From: an uncultured Centipeda sp.
GTDB lineage: Bacteria; Bacillota; Negativicutes; Selenomonadales; Selenomonadaceae
Length of the DNA: 14,842 nucleotides
Reading direction: 5' to 3'
Assembly (NCBI GenBank): GCA_905372865.1
Contig: CAJPQT010000031.1
Coordinates: forward strand, 1-14,842
The position numbers and the translations under genes were made by a program. Below are positions 6,582 to 12,444 of this stretch, in pieces; within the stretch, counting starts at the first letter, position 1, and each line of letters opens with the position of its first letter. Below the pieces are notes generated by a model, which was not told the origin of the DNA, searched no databases, and was given only the letters and a program-made list of their open reading frames with translations.

Positions 6582-8467
6582 CGCAGATTCACGTATTGGA
6601 CGATACCACCATCAACAAGATTGCGGCGGGCGAGGTCGTGGAGCGTCCCGCCTCCGTCGTGAAGGAGCTTGTCGAGAACGCGATGGATGCGGGGGCGACC
6701 GCGATTGAGATCGAAATCATGGGCGGCGGGGTCAGCTTCATCCGTGTGACGGACAACGGGCATGGCATGACGCGCGAGGATGCACGGACGGCGATCCTGC
6801 GCCACGCGACGAGCAAGATTTCCTCCGTCTCGGATTTGCAGACCGTCACGACGCTCGGCTTTCGCGGCGAGGCCCTGCCGACCATCGCATCCGTCTCGCG
6901 CTTCTCGCTCCTCACGCGGAGGGGGACAGATGATCTCGGCACGCGCGTCGACATCCTCGGCGGCAAGCCTCCCGAGATTGAGGATGCGGGCTGCGAGATC
7001 GGGACGACCGTGCGCGTCGAGGAGCTTTTTTTCAACACGCCTGCACGCAAGAAATTTCTCAAGACGAATACCACCGAGGCGGGGAAGATCAGCGACTACG
7101 TGATTCGGCTTGCCCTCTCGCGCCCCGACATTGCATTTCGCTTCATTAACAACAACCGTCTCACCATCATGACGGCGGGGGATGACAGCCTGCGTCGCGC
7201 CATTGAGAGCATCTACGGCAGCGATACTGCGGGTGCGCTGATCCCGCTCGACTTCCACGATGAGGAAGCGGAGATCCGCATCACGGGCTACGTCTCGAAA
7301 CCCTCCGTGATCCGCAGCAGCCGTGCGTGGCAGACGTACATCGTCAACGGGCGCGCGATCCAGAACCGCGCGATTGCAAAGGCGATTGACAATGTGTACC
7401 GTGCCCTCGTGCCGAAGATGGGCTTCCCCCTCGCGGTTCTCTGCATCGAGGTGCCGCAGCGGACAATTGATGTGAACGTCCACCCGCAAAAGACAGAGAT
7501 GAAATTCGAGGACGAGGGGCGCATCTTCAAGGCCGTCTACAAGTCTGTGCTCGATGCGATTCGCGGTGCAGCGGGGGAGGCGGCGGCAATCGCGGCATCG
7601 GTTGAGAAGCCGAAATTCCACTGCGAAGCCGTTCCGCTCAGCGTCGGCACACCCGCAAGCGGTGCTCCATACACCGCACACACATCGGCCCCCGCAAATA
7701 CACCCGCGAACAACTACGCCCTGCCGCCCGTGCGTCCGCAGACCGTCCATGAGGCAGTGCAGTGGCGCGGTCAGCGCATTGATCTGCGTGCGGCACAGGA
7801 TCGCATGGGGATAGAGCGCAGCGCCGAGAGAGAGACCTTTGCGGCGGCACAGACGGCGGCACTGTCGGCGGAGAGCGCGGAGATCGAGGGGAATCTCCTC
7901 CCCATCGGGCAGGTTGACCTCACCTATATCATTGCCCAGAGCGCGCAGAGCCTCTACATCGTCGATCAGCATGCAGCACACGAGCGCATCCTCTTCGACC
8001 GCTTCTCCGCACAGGCGGACGGAATCCCGTCTCAGCAGATGCTTGTGCACGCGATTCTCTCCTTCGATGCGCGTGAGGCGCAGTACATCGACGAGAATGC
8101 GGAGCTGTTCGACCGTCTTGGGTTCCATCTCGAACCTGCGGGGGAGCGCGAGTACCGTCTGACGGAAGCACCTGCCGACATACCGCTCGATGAGGCGGAG
8201 GACACCATCCGCGAGGTCCTCGTGTCGCTCGGCGATCTGCACGCCGCGACCCCCGCGAACCTGCGGCAGGCGGGGATTGCGACGATGGCGTGCCGGGCTG
8301 CGATCAAGGCGGGCGAGGAGCTGAATGTACGGCAGATGGAGATCCTGCTCGATGAGCTGCGGCACACGCCGTTCCCGTTCACCTGTCCGCACGGACGGCC
8401 GACGATTCTGCGCTTCGACACACACGATCTGGCGAAGATGTTCAAGCGCACGGGGTTTGGCCTCTGA
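6578..8467 (+). CDS. mutL: MutL mismatch repair protein with endonuclease-type C-terminus
   Basis: MutL couples mismatch recognition by MutS to strand cutting. The 629-aa product has an N-terminal GHKL ATPase: E33-N34 with D37 in motif I, DNGHGM from D59, and GFRGEAL at 94-100. A low-complexity Ala/Pro/Thr-rich linker spans about 335-430. The C-terminal dimerisation domain carries the nicking-endonuclease signature of bacteria lacking MutH: DQHA at 463-466 with E469, an ACR motif at 571-573, and CPHGRPT at 603-609. At the last position of the DQHA-x2-E-x4-E motif there is D474 instead of E, a conservative change. The start overlaps the mutS stop (ATGA) and the stop overlaps the next start (TGATG). 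No MutH-like gene is nearby, as expected for this class. Confidence 0.97.
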   Translation: MTQIHVLDDTTINKIAAGEVVERPASVVKELVENAMDAGATAIEIEIMGGGVSFIRVTDNGHGMTREDARTAILRHATSKISSVSDLQTVTTLGFRGEALPTIASVSRFSLLTRRGTDDLGTRVDILGGKPPEIEDAGCEIGTTVRVEELFFNTPARKKFLKTNTTEAGKISDYVIRLALSRPDIAFRFINNNRLTIMTAGDDSLRRAIESIYGSDTAGALIPLDFHDEEAEIRITGYVSKPSVIRSSRAWQTYIVNGRAIQNRAIAKAIDNVYRALVPKMGFPLAVLCIEVPQRTIDVNVHPQKTEMKFEDEGRIFKAVYKSVLDAIRGAAGEAAAIAASVEKPKFHCEAVPLSVGTPASGAPYTAHTSAPANTPANNYALPPVRPQTVHEAVQWRGQRIDLRAAQDRMGIERSAERETFAAAQTAALSAESAEIEGNLLPIGQVDLTYIIAQSAQSLYIVDQHAAHERILFDRFSAQADGIPSQQMLVHAILSFDAREAQYIDENAELFDRLGFHLEPAGEREYRLTEAPADIPLDEAEDTIREVLVSLGDLHAATPANLRQAGIATMACRAAIKAGEELNVRQMEILLDELRHTPFPFTCPHGRPTILRFDTHDLAKMFKRTGFGL

Positions 8468-9267
8468 TGGCGGGAAAGGTCAGCGCAATCGTTACGACCG
8501 TGCGCCGCGGACAGAAATATACGGAGGCGAACCGTACGCTTGCGGCGCGGACGGCAGCAGCGCTCGGCATTCCGAACGTCCCGCGCGGCAATGATTCGCT
8601 CGAAGAACTGCGCGCTGCCTACGGCGTGGATACCGTGCTCGTCGCGCGGCGCGGGCTCCTCACCCTCGTCACGGCGGAGGGCGAGCTGTTCTTTCATCCG
8701 GGCATGTCACATCTGCGCATCAAAAATTTGCTGCTCGGGCACGGCGACCATCTCGTCACTGCACTTGGGTTGACGGAGGGGATGCACGTCCTCGACTGCA
8801 CCCTCGGGACGGGCGCGGATGCGATTGTCGAGAGCTTTGTCGTCGGGGCGGCAGGGGCGGTGACCGCGCTCGAATCGAATCCGCTCATTGCCGCCGTCAT
8901 TGCGGACGGGCTTGCACACGCGACAGGCGACAACTATGAGATGCACGCGGCGATGCGCCGCATCACCGTGCACCACGCAGACGCACTCGCCTTTCTGCGT
9001 GCCGCAGAGACGGACAGCTACGATGTGATTTACTTTGACCCTATGTTTCGCCGCCCCCTGCACGAGAGCGCGGGGATGAATGCCCTGCGCGTCCTCGCGG
9101 ATATGCGTGCGCTCACGGAGGCGACGATTGCCGAGGCATGCCGCGTTGCCCGCCGTCGCGTCGTCATGAAGGAGCGCCGCGAAAGCGCAGAATTTGAGCG
9201 TCTGGGCTTCACGCATATTATGGGCGGAAAGTACAGCCGCATTGCGTATGGCGTGATGGAACTCTAA
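8467..9267 (+). CDS. Class I SAM-dependent methyltransferase, RsmJ/YpiP-like
   Basis: The 266-aa product has a class I (Rossmann-fold) methyltransferase core. Motif I is VLDCTLGTGADA at 108-119, an acidic residue E136 ends the second strand, an Asp at 172 follows HHA, and a catalytic-loop DPMF sits at 191-194 followed by RRP. The DPMF motif resembles the DPM-F/Y-P motif of the 16S rRNA G1516 methyltransferase RsmJ and related putative SAM methyltransferases such as Bacillus YpiP, so RNA is the likely substrate; this is inference. The first 80 residues form an additional N-terminal domain. Its ATG overlaps the mutL stop (TGATG), so it is the last gene of the miaB-mutS-mutL operon and probably translated by coupling. 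A terminator follows 29 bases after the stop. Whether it has any part in repair is unknown. Confidence 0.85.
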   Translation: MAGKVSAIVTTVRRGQKYTEANRTLAARTAAALGIPNVPRGNDSLEELRAAYGVDTVLVARRGLLTLVTAEGELFFHPGMSHLRIKNLLLGHGDHLVTALGLTEGMHVLDCTLGTGADAIVESFVVGAAGAVTALESNPLIAAVIADGLAHATGDNYEMHAAMRRITVHHADALAFLRAAETDSYDVIYFDPMFRRPLHESAGMNALRVLADMRALTEATIAEACRVARRRVVMKERRESAEFERLGFTHIMGGKYSRIAYGVMEL

Positions 9268-9284
9268 AAATCTTTATTTCCATT

Positions 9285-9311
9285 TAAGTTTATCTCACAT
9301 TCCACCGATAT
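9285..9311 (+). promoter_or_regulatory. Candidate sigma-28 (flagellar) promoter inside the operon terminator
   Basis: TAAG (9285-9288), 15 bases, then ACCGATAT (9304-9311) closely matches the sigma-28/SigD consensus TAAA-N15-GCCGATAT, differing at one -35 base and the first -10 base. It lies upstream of two flagellar genes, which otherwise have no visible promoter. The -10 element is formed by the end of the left arm and the loop of the terminator hairpin. Transcription would begin near 9318 and pass through the inserted element at 9339-9505. This is inferred from pattern only. Confidence 0.5.
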
Positions 9312-9330
9312 ACACGGTGGAATGTTTTAT
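9297..9330 (+). terminator. Terminator of the miaB-mutS-mutL operon
   Basis: ACATTCCACCG (9297-9307) and CGGTGGAATGT (9315-9325) form a perfect 11-bp stem around a seven-base loop, followed by TTTATT. It closes the repair operon 29 bases after the methyltransferase stop. The same bases carry the candidate sigma-28 promoter. Confidence 0.88.
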
Positions 9331-9338
9331 TCTAAAAT

Positions 9339-9505
9339 TAAGGAAGCACTGATAAATTCAGCACCGCCATCTTGATGCATCCTTTTCGCCCTGCCTGTGT
9401 CAACAAATCCTCCACATAGCCTTTGCTATGCGTCCGGTTTGTTTCCTTGGCAGGACAAAAATTCTGCACCAATCTGACGGACTTCATTTTATCAGCGATT
9501 CCTTA
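9339..9505. mobile_element. MITE-like non-coding element, 167 bp, with terminal inverted repeats
   Basis: The ends are inverted copies: TAAGGAAGCACTGATAAA (9339-9356) and, on the opposite strand, TAAGGAATCGCTGATAAA (9488-9505), matching at 16 of 18 positions. The outermost TA at each end could be a duplicated TA target, as in IS630/Tc1-type elements, but this is ambiguous because TA is part of the palindrome. Inside are further nested arms: 9383-9395 with 9449-9461 (11 of 13 pairs), 9404-9410 with 9436-9441, and CATAGC/GCTATG (9415-9420 with 9425-9430). The whole element can fold as one long interrupted hairpin. No reading frame is carried, so any movement would need a transposase from elsewhere. 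It could instead be a structured RNA; copy number in the genome would decide. Confidence 0.65.
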
Positions 9506-9508
9506 CAT

Positions 9509-9519
9509 AAGGAGGTGAT
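9509..9519 (+). promoter_or_regulatory. Near-perfect Shine-Dalgarno sequence before the flagellar operon protein
   Basis: AAGGAGGTGAT matches the full anti-Shine-Dalgarno end of 16S rRNA over 11 bases, with the ATG at 9523 three bases after the match. It begins only four bases beyond the end of the MITE-like element. An ATG at 9518 within it is followed by an immediate stop (ATG CGA TGA), so 9523 is the start. Confidence 0.9.
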
Positions 9520-9522
9520 GCG

Positions 9523-9900
9523 ATGAGAATTGCAGACGATTCGATAGCGCTGGTCGGGCAGGGACGCAGGGGGACCGACCACGGACGAAAGACAATGGGC
9601 AGCAGCAGAGCGTCGTTTGCAGATGTACTTGAGGGAGCAAAGGAGCGCGTTCGCTTCTCGCAGCACGCGGAAGAGCGGCTGCAGCGGCGCGGTGTGATGC
9701 TCACGAACACGGAGCTTGAAAAACTCGGCTCCACCATCGACCGCATGCGGGAGAAGGGCGCGAAGGAAGCCCTGATCTACATGAAGGACAGTACGGCGAT
9801 GGTCGTCTCTGTGACGAACCGCACCGTGATCACGGCACTCGACGACGTGACCGCGGCAGACAGTATTTTTACGAACATTGACAGTGCAGCCATCATCTGA
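9523..9900 (+). CDS. Flagellar operon protein, TIGR02530 type
   Basis: The 125-aa product resembles the small flagellar operon protein family (TIGR02530) found between flgD and flgE in Clostridia, Bacilli and Negativicutes. Its biochemical role is not established; position suggests a part in hook assembly. Visible features are a polar N-terminus, a central segment FSQHAEERLQRRGV (about 45-58), a helical stretch, and the characteristic C-terminal run from TNRTVITALDD to FTNIDSAAII. There is no signal peptide and no membrane segment, so it is probably cytoplasmic. It is the first gene of a two-gene flagellar unit with flgE, and neither flgD nor fliK lies upstream. The gap to the flgE ATG is 171 bases and is highly structured. 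Expression probably comes from the sigma-28-like site at 9285-9311, through the inserted element. Confidence 0.87.
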   Translation: MRIADDSIALVGQGRRGTDHGRKTMGSSRASFADVLEGAKERVRFSQHAEERLQRRGVMLTNTELEKLGSTIDRMREKGAKEALIYMKDSTAMVVSVTNRTVITALDDVTAADSIFTNIDSAAII

Positions 9901-9902
9901 CG

Positions 9903-10064
9903 AAGCCGGACCTACGGGAGGCTTTTGACCGCGCGCGACTGGTGCGGTCAGCAGGGGACACGGGGGGTGTCTCCGCACAGGGCAGCACATACCCCTTTTG
10001 GGGGGCTGTGCCTGCCGTATCGACGATGGCTTTCCTTTGTACTGTCACACACAGCAAAGGAGAG
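9903..10064 (+). promoter_or_regulatory. Structured flgE leader; last hairpin hides the ribosome binding site
   Basis: Four consecutive hairpins fill the gap before flgE. The first pairs 9926-9932 with 9944-9950 (7 bp). The second pairs 9954-9961 with 9967-9974 (8 bp, one wobble). The third pairs 9981-9989 with 10007-10016 (one bulge), with an inner CCCC-TTTT-GGGG. The fourth pairs CTTTCCTTTG (10030-10039) with CAAAGGAGAG (10055-10064), 10 bp with one wobble, which buries the Shine-Dalgarno AAAGGAGA. A weaker hairpin (9903-9907 with 9920-9924) precedes them and is followed by four T, so it may be a partial terminator of the upstream gene. The pattern suggests translational control of hook protein, possibly by an RNA-binding protein such as CsrA; the regulator is speculative. 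Confidence 0.6.
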
Positions 10065-10071
10065 ATTCATT

Positions 10072-12114
10072 ATGATGCGTTCCATGTTCTCGGGTGTCTC
10101 GGGCCTCAAAGGCCATCAGACCCGCATGGATGTTATCGGCAACAACATCGCGAACGTCAACACGACGGGCTTTAAGGCAAGCCGTGTCACGTTCGCGGAC
10201 ATGATCTCGCAGAACCTCTCGGGTGCATCCTCGCCGACGGGGAACATCGGCGGCGTGAACCCGAAGCAGGTCGGCCTCGGCATGAATGTCGCGAGCACCG
10301 ATCTGATCTACACGAACGGCTCTGTGCAGCAGACGGGCAAGAACACGGATGTCGCCATCTCGCGCGGCGACGGGCTCTTTGTCGTCAAGCGCGGCAATCA
10401 GCAGTTCTATACGCGCAACGGCGCGTTCGGATTTGACGCAGAGGGCAACCTCACCATCCCGAGCACAGGTCTCTATGTGCAGGGCTACATGGCAAACAAC
10501 GGCGTTCTCAATGTCGCGGGCGACAACACGACGAAGATCCAGATCCCCGCGGGCAAGTCGATGGAGGCGACGACGACGGCAACGGCGTCCTATACGAAGA
10601 ACCTCAATGCGTCGACACCGGGCTATGAGGTGGCGAACGTCCTCGTGCGCTATGCCGACGGCACTTCGGCTACCGTCAACTCCTATACGGCGAACGAGGT
10701 CGGCAAGCTCGTCCTGACCATGGAAAACGGCAAGAAGATCTATCTCAGCTCCACGGCCCCCGCACAGACGGTCGGCAGTGCTCCGACAGGAGCACTCTAT
10801 ACCTCCAATGTTTCCAATATTACGGCCAAGGTAGGCGGTACTGTTGATTTGGAACTTAAGATGGACACAGGCAATCCTTCCAGTCCGAAGGAGATCAACG
10901 GCTCGGCGACGACGGTCATCAACCGTACGGGTTCGACAGCACTGACGAGCGGAACCTATGCCTTCGGCGATGTGTTCAACATCAGCGGCAAGATCACGAA
11001 TGTTGTCAGCTCGCCGCCATCCGATGTTACGCTTACACTGGATGCGAACAATACGATTACGCCGGGTACGCCCGTTACCATCAAGGTTCCAAATCCGACG
11101 AGCTTCACCTACGCAGTCGGCGATACCTATACGGGCCAACTTAAAATTACCAAAGTGACGGGTAATACTGGCTCAACGGTGACAACGGAAGACGGAAATC
11201 AGGCAACTGTTGGTAGTACGCCTGTTACTGTTACTAGCGCTACAACTCCTTATACACATACGGGCAGTGCTGCCGATGGAACGATCAAGTCGATCACGCG
11301 TGAGTCCACCTATCAGCACAGCGGCAAGAAGGTGTCCAGTGTTGTGCTGAACACGAAGAGCGGCAGCTCCATCGACGGTCTGGTCGGCAGGAACTACGCG
11401 CGGAACGACACGTTCTACCCCTCGGTGACGACGACGATCACGGTCTACGACTCGCTCGGCGCAAAGCACTCCGTCCCCGTTGTCTACACAAAGACGGCAA
11501 ACAATAAGTGGCAGCTCTCGCTCGGCAGCGGCGGCGATACGTTCAACATCACCGAGGCGGACGGCACGGTTACGACCGTTTCCCTCACGAAGACCGATCT
11601 CAACTTCGACAGCGCGGGTGCGTACGTCAGCGGCTCGGCTTCGCTGAACCTCACCTACACGAACGGCGCAGCGCCGCAGCAGGTGGCGATGAACCTCGCG
11701 GCGATCACGCAGTTCTCGGGCACGACGACGATCGCAGCGACCTCCGACGGCAACGCGGCGGGTACGCTTGCGAGCGTTGACATCGACAGCTCGGGTGTCA
11801 TCACGGGTACGTACACGAACGGCGTCCGCCAGAAGGAAGCCCAGATCGCGATGGCGCAGTTCAACAACCCGTCGGGTCTCACGAAGATGGGCGGCAACCT
11901 CTATCAGGAGTCGAACAACTCCGGTACGCGCACGATCAGCGGTGCCGCTGACATCGGCACGGAGCTGACGACCTCGGCGCTTGAGATGTCGAACGTCGAC
12001 ATTGCCGACCAGTTCTCCGATATGATCATCACGCAGCGCGGCTTCCAGTCGAACTCGAAGATCATTACCGTCTCCGACGAGATGCTCGAGACACTGATCA
12101 ACATGAAGCGGTAA
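10072..12114 (+). CDS. flgE: FlgE flagellar hook protein
   Basis: FlgE polymerises outside the cell into the curved hook that joins the basal-body rod to the filament; it is exported by the flagellar type III system and so lacks a signal peptide. The 680-aa product has the conserved N-terminal D0 region (MFSGVSGL with NNIANVNTTGFK at 24-35) and the C-terminal coiled region (SNVDIADQFSDMIITQRGF, ending ETLINMKR). A large Thr/Ser/Gly-rich middle domain makes it longer than the roughly 400 aa of enteric FlgE. No cysteine is present. The ATG at 10072 (or the adjacent ATG at 10075) follows AAAGGAGA; the open frame upstream to 9925 is leader, not protein. The middle of the gene (about 10830-11270) is AT-richer than the ends. 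It follows the TIGR02530 gene and is followed by a terminator. Confidence 0.96.
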   Translation: MMRSMFSGVSGLKGHQTRMDVIGNNIANVNTTGFKASRVTFADMISQNLSGASSPTGNIGGVNPKQVGLGMNVASTDLIYTNGSVQQTGKNTDVAISRGDGLFVVKRGNQQFYTRNGAFGFDAEGNLTIPSTGLYVQGYMANNGVLNVAGDNTTKIQIPAGKSMEATTTATASYTKNLNASTPGYEVANVLVRYADGTSATVNSYTANEVGKLVLTMENGKKIYLSSTAPAQTVGSAPTGALYTSNVSNITAKVGGTVDLELKMDTGNPSSPKEINGSATTVINRTGSTALTSGTYAFGDVFNISGKITNVVSSPPSDVTLTLDANNTITPGTPVTIKVPNPTSFTYAVGDTYTGQLKITKVTGNTGSTVTTEDGNQATVGSTPVTVTSATTPYTHTGSAADGTIKSITRESTYQHSGKKVSSVVLNTKSGSSIDGLVGRNYARNDTFYPSVTTTITVYDSLGAKHSVPVVYTKTANNKWQLSLGSGGDTFNITEADGTVTTVSLTKTDLNFDSAGAYVSGSASLNLTYTNGAAPQQVAMNLAAITQFSGTTTIAATSDGNAAGTLASVDIDSSGVITGTYTNGVRQKEAQIAMAQFNNPSGLTKMGGNLYQESNNSGTRTISGAADIGTELTTSALEMSNVDIADQFSDMIITQRGFQSNSKIITVSDEMLETLINMKR

Positions 12115-12142
12115 GCACAAGTTAAGTACATATGTCTCTCAA

Positions 12143-12189
12143 AAGGGGCGTTGCACGAGGCTAAAAACTTCGTACAACGCCCCTTCTTT
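12143..12189 (+). terminator. Terminator after flgE
   Basis: Arms 12143-12158 and 12170-12185 pair over 15 of 16 positions (one C-A mismatch) with a loop at 12159-12169, followed by CTTTA. It ends the flagellar pair 29 bases after the flgE stop. The inner part (TGCACGA, then AAAACTTCGT) resembles the terminator at 752-807. Confidence 0.85.
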
Positions 12190-12351
12190 ATGCCTCTTCC
12201 ACGTCAAATGGGAAGGCATAGGATCACGCGGCATATCCGCTTCCCTGTCTACGGGGAAGATGGCGAGCGCAGTGTGCCGATCGGGGAGGATGCAACAGTC
12301 CCTTTTCTTTTGGACAGCGCATGAGATAGACTTCATTTATGCATCCTAGGC
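12190..12351. other. Non-coding gap between flgE and dcuB
   Basis: No credible gene is seen. Two small hairpins are visible: 12189-12194 with 12215-12220 (TATGCC/GGCATA, extended inward by TTCC/GGAA), and CTTCCC/GGGAAG at 12240-12245 with 12254-12259. Neither is followed by a T-run. A weak GGGA...TCCC pairing followed by TTTTCTTTT lies near 12285-12310. A 65-codon frame on the minus strand (12336-12139) shows no recognisable protein. The stretch may be upstream regulatory DNA or a decayed sequence. Confidence 0.4.
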
Positions 12352-12352
12352 T

Positions 12353-12381
12353 TTACTAATAATAAAAGGATGATGTATAAT
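12353..12381 (+). promoter_or_regulatory. Probable dcuB promoter
   Basis: A consensus -10 TATAAT (12376-12381) is preceded at 17 bases by TTACTA (12353-12358), a poor -35 box, in an AT-rich tract. Transcription would begin near 12388. The weak -35 box suggests that an activator may be needed; no binding site is identified. Confidence 0.65.
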
Positions 12382-12404
12382 GCTTTATGCTGTATTATAG
12401 CTGA

Positions 12405-12422
12405 GCAGGGTGGGGACCCTGC
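12405..12422 (+). promoter_or_regulatory. Hairpin in the dcuB leader
   Basis: GCAGGGT (12405-12411) and ACCCTGC (12416-12422) form a perfect 7-bp stem closed by loop GGGG, about 17 bases after the predicted transcription start and 22 bases before the dcuB ATG. No T-run follows, so it is not a terminator. It may protect the 5' end of the mRNA or be a target for control. Confidence 0.55.
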
Positions 12423-12444
12423 CTAGAATGGGGGAATTATATTT

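Noticed and set aside
6536..8425. Minus-strand open frame of 629 codons across mutL
   Set aside because: The plus-strand frame is unmistakably MutL with all motifs. The antisense frame has Arg-rich composition without any known domain and results from codon bias.
9898..9985. Resemblance to parts of a GEMM-I cyclic-di-GMP riboswitch (GACGAAGCC and CGCACAGGGCA)
   Set aside because: The pieces are in the wrong order and the GNRA tetraloop and its receptor arrangement are missing. I do not call a riboswitch.
9925..10071. N-terminal extension of flgE by 49 codons
   Set aside because: Hook proteins start at M(M)RSMFSGVSG, and a Shine-Dalgarno sequence precedes that ATG. The extension runs through four hairpins and has no family resemblance.
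12139..12336. Minus-strand frame of 65 codons between flgE and dcuB
   Set aside because: It overlaps the flgE terminator, has no recognisable similarity and no clear ribosome binding site. It is listed as a non-coding gap.
12329..12338. Ten-base match GACTTCATTT shared with the right end of the MITE-like element (9480-9489)
   Set aside because: The match does not extend on either side and the terminal repeat is absent, so it is probably chance.
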